Source: Cinnamomum chago
Taxonomy: Eukaryota; Streptophyta; Magnoliopsida; Laurales; Lauraceae
Assembly: GCA_038049695.1 (NCBI GenBank)
Contig: CP142459.1
Span: 71,604,501 to 71,668,500, forward strand
Direction: 5' to 3'
Length of the DNA stretch: 64,000 bases
In this document: piece by piece, positions 58,691 through 64,000 of the stretch
Layout of the letters: every line of letters begins with the position of its first letter
How positions within the stretch are numbered: position 1 is the first letter of the stretch
The notes under the pieces: model-generated
Databases searched by the model: none
The model's input: only the letters and a program-made list of their open reading frames with translations
Told to the model about the DNA's origin: nothing
Made by a program: the position numbers and the translations under genes

Positions 58691-60043
58691 ATGGGAGAGA
58701 CCAACATGGTGAAGGTGCTGGAGCTCTCTACAGTTTCTCCCCCTCCCCCACCAGGGTCAGCTGCAGAAACATATCTTCCTCTCACCTTCTTCGACGTCTC
58801 CTGGTTACAACTCCCTTCCGTCCAACGCATCTTCTTGTACGAATTCTCAGACCCAAACACCACCACCACCTCCCACTTCCTCCACTCCCTCCTCCCAAAT
58901 CTCAAACACTCCCTCTCCCTTGCCCTCCAACTCTTCTATCCTCTCTGTGGAAACCTCACTCTCTCCCCACAAACTGGCTTTCCTGAAATCCACTACATCG
59001 CTGGTGACTCCGTCTCATTTTCCGCCGTCGAGTCCGCCGCCGACTTCCACCATCTCGTATCAAACTACCCGAAAGACCCTGCTGAATTCCACACTCTCGT
59101 CCCCAGCTTACCCAACTCCACCGCCTTACTCTCCTTGCAAGTCACCTTATTTCCAAACTCCGGCATCTGCATTGGTTTCTGCCTACACCATGTGGCCGCC
59201 GATGGCCGGAGTGTGAACCACTTCATGAAATCATGGTCGTCGATCAATCGGACTGGAGACATGTCTTTAATCGCAGCCGTCCCCATCTACGACAGGGACT
59301 TGGTTAAAGACCCCAACGGATTGAAGAGACTCTTCATGGATCAGATGGAAGAATACATGCTCTGGAAGAACGTAGAGCAGATGGCTGTTCCAAAGGTGGA
59401 GAAACCGCTCCGGGCCACGTTCGTTCTCACTCGATCCGACATCGAGAGGCTGAAGCAAAGGGCCATGGCACGACCCGACTCGACTGAGAAACCGTTACGC
59501 TGCTCCACTTTTGCTGCAGCATGCGGGTACGTTTGGGTCTGCTTGATCAAAGCACGTGGATACGTAGAAGACAAGACAGTCTATTTTACCGCCCCGGTAG
59601 ACTGCCGAACCCGGCTCGACCCGCCGATACCAAATCCGTATTTTGGAAACTGTATCACCGCTGCAACCGCCAAGGCGCCAGGGAGAGATTTGGCAGGGAA
59701 AAATGGGTTGGCGACTGCATCGGAGGCGATAGGTAGAGCTGTGGAAGAGCTGAGAGAGGGGGTGCTGAAAGGCGCAGAGAACTGGATCCCGAACTTTGCT
59801 TCATTTGCCAACGAGCATATCGTATCGGTTGCCGGGTCGCCGAGGTTTCGGGTCTACGACACGGATTTCGGGTGGGGAAGGCCAAGGAAGACGGAAGTGG
59901 TATCAATTGATGGAACGGGCGCCGTATACATTGGGGACAGCAGAGATGAAGAGGGTGGGATTGAGTTTGGTTTGGTACTCCCCACATCCGAAATGAGTGC
60001 CTTTTCTTCTCTCTTTGAAGAGGGCCAAAAATCTGATTATTAG
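58691..60043 (+). CDS. BAHD acyltransferase, clade I
   Basis: A single-exon gene of 450 aa. HHVAADG (His167, Asp171), YFGNC (317-321) and DFGWG (392-396) are intact. It starts MGETNMVKVLEL, co-linear with the minus-strand gene at 37,655, and shares long identical blocks with it (for example RSDIERLKQR, FRVYDTDFGWGRPRKTEVVS). A run of five prolines near residue 20 is longer than in the paralogs. Substrate is not readable; glycosylated flavonoids or simple phenolics with malonyl- or hydroxycinnamoyl-CoA are the family norm. It is transcribed away from the truncated copy at 48,651. Transposon sequence begins about 300 bp past its stop. Confidence 0.95.
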   Translation: MGETNMVKVLELSTVSPPPPPGSAAETYLPLTFFDVSWLQLPSVQRIFLYEFSDPNTTTTSHFLHSLLPNLKHSLSLALQLFYPLCGNLTLSPQTGFPEIHYIAGDSVSFSAVESAADFHHLVSNYPKDPAEFHTLVPSLPNSTALLSLQVTLFPNSGICIGFCLHHVAADGRSVNHFMKSWSSINRTGDMSLIAAVPIYDRDLVKDPNGLKRLFMDQMEEYMLWKNVEQMAVPKVEKPLRATFVLTRSDIERLKQRAMARPDSTEKPLRCSTFAAACGYVWVCLIKARGYVEDKTVYFTAPVDCRTRLDPPIPNPYFGNCITAATAKAPGRDLAGKNGLATASEAIGRAVEELREGVLKGAENWIPNFASFANEHIVSVAGSPRFRVYDTDFGWGRPRKTEVVSIDGTGAVYIGDSRDEEGGIEFGLVLPTSEMSAFSSLFEEGQKSDY

Positions 60044-60360
60044 ACGCTTAAAAACTCGAAATTCCATGTTTGCTTGCTTTTGATTTGATGGCTTGGAATT
60101 GTATTGATGCAAGCATTTACTCGATTGTATTAGATTTCATTTGAAGTGAATACATGCGATTAGGAATTCGTATTAAATGAGCTCAACTTAGGATTATTAT
60201 TGAGGATGTGAGATGTGAATGATATGTAGGGAGGATGGTCAAAAGATGGGTAGGGGTTTAGATGGGACCTTGACATCCTTAGAATTCGAATCATGTTAGA
60301 AAGATGATGATAATTATAAGTGCCTAAAAATTACGGACTTAGTTAATGGAGGATTAAGCT

Positions 60361-63300
60361 CCTGATGCAAGGTTTTGAGGGAGGTAAGGGGAACGGATCG
60401 AGCCTTCGATGACCTGAAAGGAAAAGAACAACGGTCAGAGACCCTGGCTGTGGGTAGCCGAAGGCCCTCCGACGATTAAGTTAGTGCAGGGACTGAGAGA
60501 GTGGAGAGAAAGAGTTCTGGGAGGGAGAGATTATGCGTGTGCGTACCTTTCATGGATTCTCTCATGCAATATATAGGTGGAGAAGTCATCATTGGACTGT
60601 CTTCCTGAGGAGACGGGAGTCCCATCTGAACGTACTCTCATCTCCTGAGTGGGGGTAGGTAAAAAGGGGACGTCCCATCGGACCAGCCCTCCTCGCCTAT
60701 GGATATGACTGTAGATATGGCGTGCTCCTCGCGTAGGTCCGGAGCCCATTCTGTTGTCAGACCGCCGATCCTGTTTTGGCAGTGCATTAATGGCGGCATT
60801 TATGATTGAATGAAAGGAGGCCGAGCTCGGTCGAGGCTGAGGCCGCAGTTGGGACTCGTGACGTAATCACTGGGGCCCACTCCATAATTGCCCGAGACGG
60901 CGATGCAGCCGAACTTGGCGGCACCGAGATCACGGGTTACCGAGACTGGGTGGTGGCCCCGTTTAATTCCATGATCACGGAATGACCCCACACAATTGGC
61001 CCCTAGCTCCCTGACCTCGGGCTTTCTCCGAGGTCGGGAGCTAAGACTTGGATGTGACGGGGTTGTCTTTTCGTATCCCGCCTTAGGAATATCCTCATTA
61101 TGGCGCCTCTTCACCTGCCCTAGGCAATAAATAGGGCGTCATGATTGCCCTGCCACAGCGGATACGGAGAGTGCCGTTTCGCATACCCGAGGCGATTAAT
61201 GTCGTACCAGAGGCATGGCGGAATACTTATTGTCTCTGCCACGTGGAGCCTTCTGTCTGGTAGGACACCGGAGTCGAAGCGACGCGACATGCGGTAATCA
61301 AGAGGGGGCGCTCCTTTATAAAAAGGGGCCCGCTCCTCTTTCTTTCTCTTTTACCCTAGCTGTTAGTTTGAAGGAGACTCTGCTGCAACTTTGTCCAACC
61401 TAGAAGAACGCCGAACTCGGAGACTCTTCGCCCTCTGCTTCCCGTTCCTTGCCCTTCCGTCTTCTGCAGTCCCCTTTGCTTTTCCTGTGAGTTATGCTTC
61501 TTGCCTTCATCTCCTCTCTGTATTTCTCTTTCTTCTGCGATTTCTGAGATTCCTAATCCCTTAGGCCTTCCCAGCCTTCGTTCCCTTTCTTCTATTTCTT
61601 CCTTCTCTTCTGTTTCAAGAAAATGGGAATATACAGCCACTGGCTAGAGGGCCCTGCAGCCCTAGAGGCTTTTAGGGAGAACTTTAGGATCCCAGAGGAT
61701 GTCCTGGTGAAACCCTTTGTCTTCCAGGGCTCCGTCAAGGGTTTCGTCACCTATAAGGAATGGATGCCCTTCCCTTTGCTGGCTGTGTGCGAAGGGGGGG
61801 TAAGATTCCCCATCCACCCACTCCTCCGGTCCTGTCTCCACGCGTGGAACCTCTGCCCCTTCCAGCTAATGCCGAATGGCTTCAAAATAATAATGGGCGT
61901 GGCCCAGCTGAACTGGATCTTGGACATCGGTCTCGGCGTACATGATTTAGAAGATGTCTACGATATCTGCAAGGCCGCGGGGGTCGAGGACGCTTACTAC
62001 CTTCGGGTCAAGGCCAGGCGCCGTCCCTTGGTGAATGCCCTGGAGGACTCCACCAAATACGCCGGAGATGACCGCTTTTTGATCTCGGGAAACTGGGAGT
62101 TCAGGGGGACCGAGACCGAGGAGGACCGGAGGATCCAGGTCCCACGAAAACCTGGGACACCCCCTAGTAAATGCCCACCCTTCTAGGTTTAAGCTTATCT
62201 TGCCTTTGCCTGCTATTATGCCGAACTGATGTCCTTGCCCATTTTTCCGTGTAGGCATTCAGAAGAGGAGGAGAGAGGCCGGTTTCGACAAGTGGAAGCG
62301 CAACGACGCGTGGCTAGAGAGGATTGAGCGCTACCACGGTCATTACGACCGAGCCGCTTTCTCCTTGCTGGGGTATAAACCTCGGTATCAGTCTTACACC
62401 AGGAAGACTGCCGAGATTCCTCTTGCTCCACCGGGGGAAGTCGGACCCGACCCTGCCGAGACAGACGGTCAAGCCACGGATCCTCGGGACCCGATAGTTA
62501 TTGGCGACAGTCCTCTCCGAGACCAAGGAGAAGCAGAAGAAGAAGAAATGGAGAGGCCGCGCCTACCCTTGAAGAACCTGGGGGCCCTGATTTTTGGTGA
62601 CAAAGCCCCGGAAGCCTCCAAGAACGTCCCCAGCGGTGCAGGTGCCGCCCAGGGATCCGCCCCGGCCGCCTTTTCTAGCTCGTCGGGCGCGGCAGGCGCT
62701 TCTTCGGCCAAGCCTTCGAAGGGGAGGTCGGGGGAGTCTTCCGTGGCCGCTCGGCAGACGAAGGACCCTCGTCCGCTCCGAGAAAGTAGGCCACGGGTGG
62801 TGGAACCCGGGAAGGAGACCCCGCCTCCTCCGCCGCAGAAGGAGGCCCGGCCTCGGTCCGAGGCTGCCGGAAAGGAGGGCGAGAGGCCCCCTCCCGAGAA
62901 GAGGTCCCGTCTGGCGGGCGCAGAGGGGAGGCATCCGTCGGAGGATCCGCAGCCCCAGCAGTCCACGCCGGCTCCTTGGAGGCCCAACTTCGACCTCAAC
63001 CCCAACGAGCCGATGACGGTGGGTGTGCAGCTGGGGACGAGCTGGGAGTCGGTCATGGCTCTCGCCCGGGGATGCGCCCTCCCCCAGGATATGGAGAGGC
63101 ACAGGAGAGTCCGGTCTCCGAATTTAATCCATCATACCTTGAGGGCGTCGCTCGAGGTAGCTTTTCTTCGCTATTTCTAAAATCTTCACTTCTTAGCCAC
63201 CTGATCCGACCTTCTCACCGTTTCTATTTCTTTTCACAGAACGCGCAGAGGCTCCAAGTACTGATGGAGAGGGAGGCGGAAAGAGCTGCCCAGATTGACG

Positions 63301-64000
63301 GGCTAGAGAAGGAGAAGAGGAAGCTGGGGAGTGCGCTGGAGGCCGGCGCGGCCGAACTCAAGAAGGTGGGGGAGAAAATCGCCCAACACGCAACGGATCA
63401 GCAAGCAGCGAAGGCTGAAATCATTAAGTTGCGGGGCGAGAATAAGAGCCTGAGGGGCGCCGCGGAGGAGAAGGCGAGGAGGGCGTCCCGGCTGGAGGTT
63501 GAGCTCGTCGAGAGGGAGGCCGAGCTCGTGAAGAAAGATGCCGAGGTCGCCGAGAAGCAAGGCGAGCTGGCCAATAAAGAGGCTGAGCTCGAGGGCTCCA
63601 AGAAGGAGAGATCCGAGGCCGAATCCATCCTGCGAGACCAAGCTACAAAGGCTTACCAGGACGGGGTGGATTGGGCCTCGGAGGAGTACGCGGCTCAGAT
63701 CACAAATCTGAGCTCGGTGCTGTACGAGATGGGGTGCAAAGCGGCCCTACTCAAATATGGGGTCTCTGAGGACCATCCCATCTTCTCGGATCTTCCTCAG
63801 TTCCGACCTGCAGCAGTGGGCTCAGAGCCAGAACCAGGCTCCAACCCTTCCGAGGCTCTGGCCGATGCCCCCATCGCTCCTCCTCCGCCCCCGACCTCTG
63901 CCGAAGTAAAAGGCGCTCCTCCTCCACCTCTGACCTCCGCCGAAGTCCAAGGCGCTCCTCCTCCACCTCCGACCCCTGCCGAAGTTGAGGCGGCCCAGGC
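60361..64000 (+). mobile_element. 5' part of a GC-rich retroelement (gypsy-type transposon family)
   Basis: Base composition shifts abruptly from AT-rich to clearly GC-rich at about 60,400. A TATA box (TTTATAAAAAGG at about 61,316) lies about 300 bp upstream of the coding start at 61,623, consistent with an internal or LTR promoter. TGATGCAAGG at about 60,362 is a possible LTR start. No primer-binding site was identified and the right end is outside the window, so the element type rests on its protein. Confidence 0.6.
61623..64000 (+). CDS. Putative gypsy-type transposon protein (Transposase_28-like), partial
   Basis: Three exons join in phase: 61623-62166 (donor GTAAAT), 62255-63156 and 63240 to the window end. 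The N-terminal domain contains VKPFVF, a hydrophobic RFPIHPLLRSCLHAWNL segment, and NGFKIIMGVAQLN, the pattern of the plant 'putative gypsy type transposon' family (PF04195). The middle is basic then acidic/proline-rich low complexity. Exon 3 is a roughly 130-residue coiled coil rich in E, K, A and R (EREAELVKKDAEVAEKQGEL). A proline-rich tandem repeat of the GAPPPPLTSAEVQ type follows. The reading stays open at the right edge, so the C-terminus is missing. The molecular role of this family is not established. Confidence 0.75.

Overview
The window is plant nuclear DNA. It shows GT-AG introns of up to about 4 kb, AT-rich spacers with many microsatellites, a cytosolic-type tRNA gene and plant transposons of nearly every class. 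The genes with recognisable relatives are plant ones: ATG14, RAE1, an EPF2-type stomatal peptide and BAHD acyltransferases. Intron sizes and the LINE, SINE and MULE load suggest a TE-rich angiosperm, but I cannot name a species. All family calls come from reading translations and motifs; no database search was run.

Layout. (1) 1-3,270 is AT-rich spacer with a Mutator-like MITE. (2) 3,273-16,287 (+) is a 12-exon ATG14/UVRAG-family autophagy gene. Its introns hold a hAT-like MITE, RTE-type LINE pieces, a 5'-truncated L1-type LINE with a 16-bp target duplication, and miniature LTR (TRIM-like) elements. (3) 17,951-18,023 (-) is tRNA-Val(CAC). (4) 19,773-27,556 (+) is an 11-exon RAE1 mRNA-export/nucleoporin gene of 348 aa. 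(5) 28,574-29,472 (-) is a three-exon gene for an EPF2-like secreted cysteine-rich peptide, visible only after splicing. (6) 29,500-36,300 is gene-poor and full of MITEs, with a 36-base G run.

(7) 36,315-60,043 is a cluster of clade-I BAHD acyltransferases: two intact minus-strand genes, one truncated minus-strand copy and one intact plus-strand gene. The spacers are paralogous. A 4.34-kb MULE with about 1.28-kb inverted repeats interrupts spacer 1 (42,122-48,500), and a 5.19-kb TG...CA element interrupts spacer 2 (48,652-58,690). Each spacer preserves the empty site of the other's insertion.

(8) About 60,360-64,000 is the GC-rich 5' part of another element. It encodes a spliced 'putative gypsy-type transposon' (Transposase_28-like) protein with a long coiled coil, which runs off the window.

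The ATG14, RAE1 and EPF2 genes look like unrelated single-copy genes lying next to each other. The BAHD genes are local duplicates, likely acylating flavonoid or phenolic glycosides. The most unusual structure is the MULE: near-identical long arms, no visible transposase, a 117-bp tandem repeat, and an array of a palindromic CGATATCG-core motif that also occurs once in each arm.
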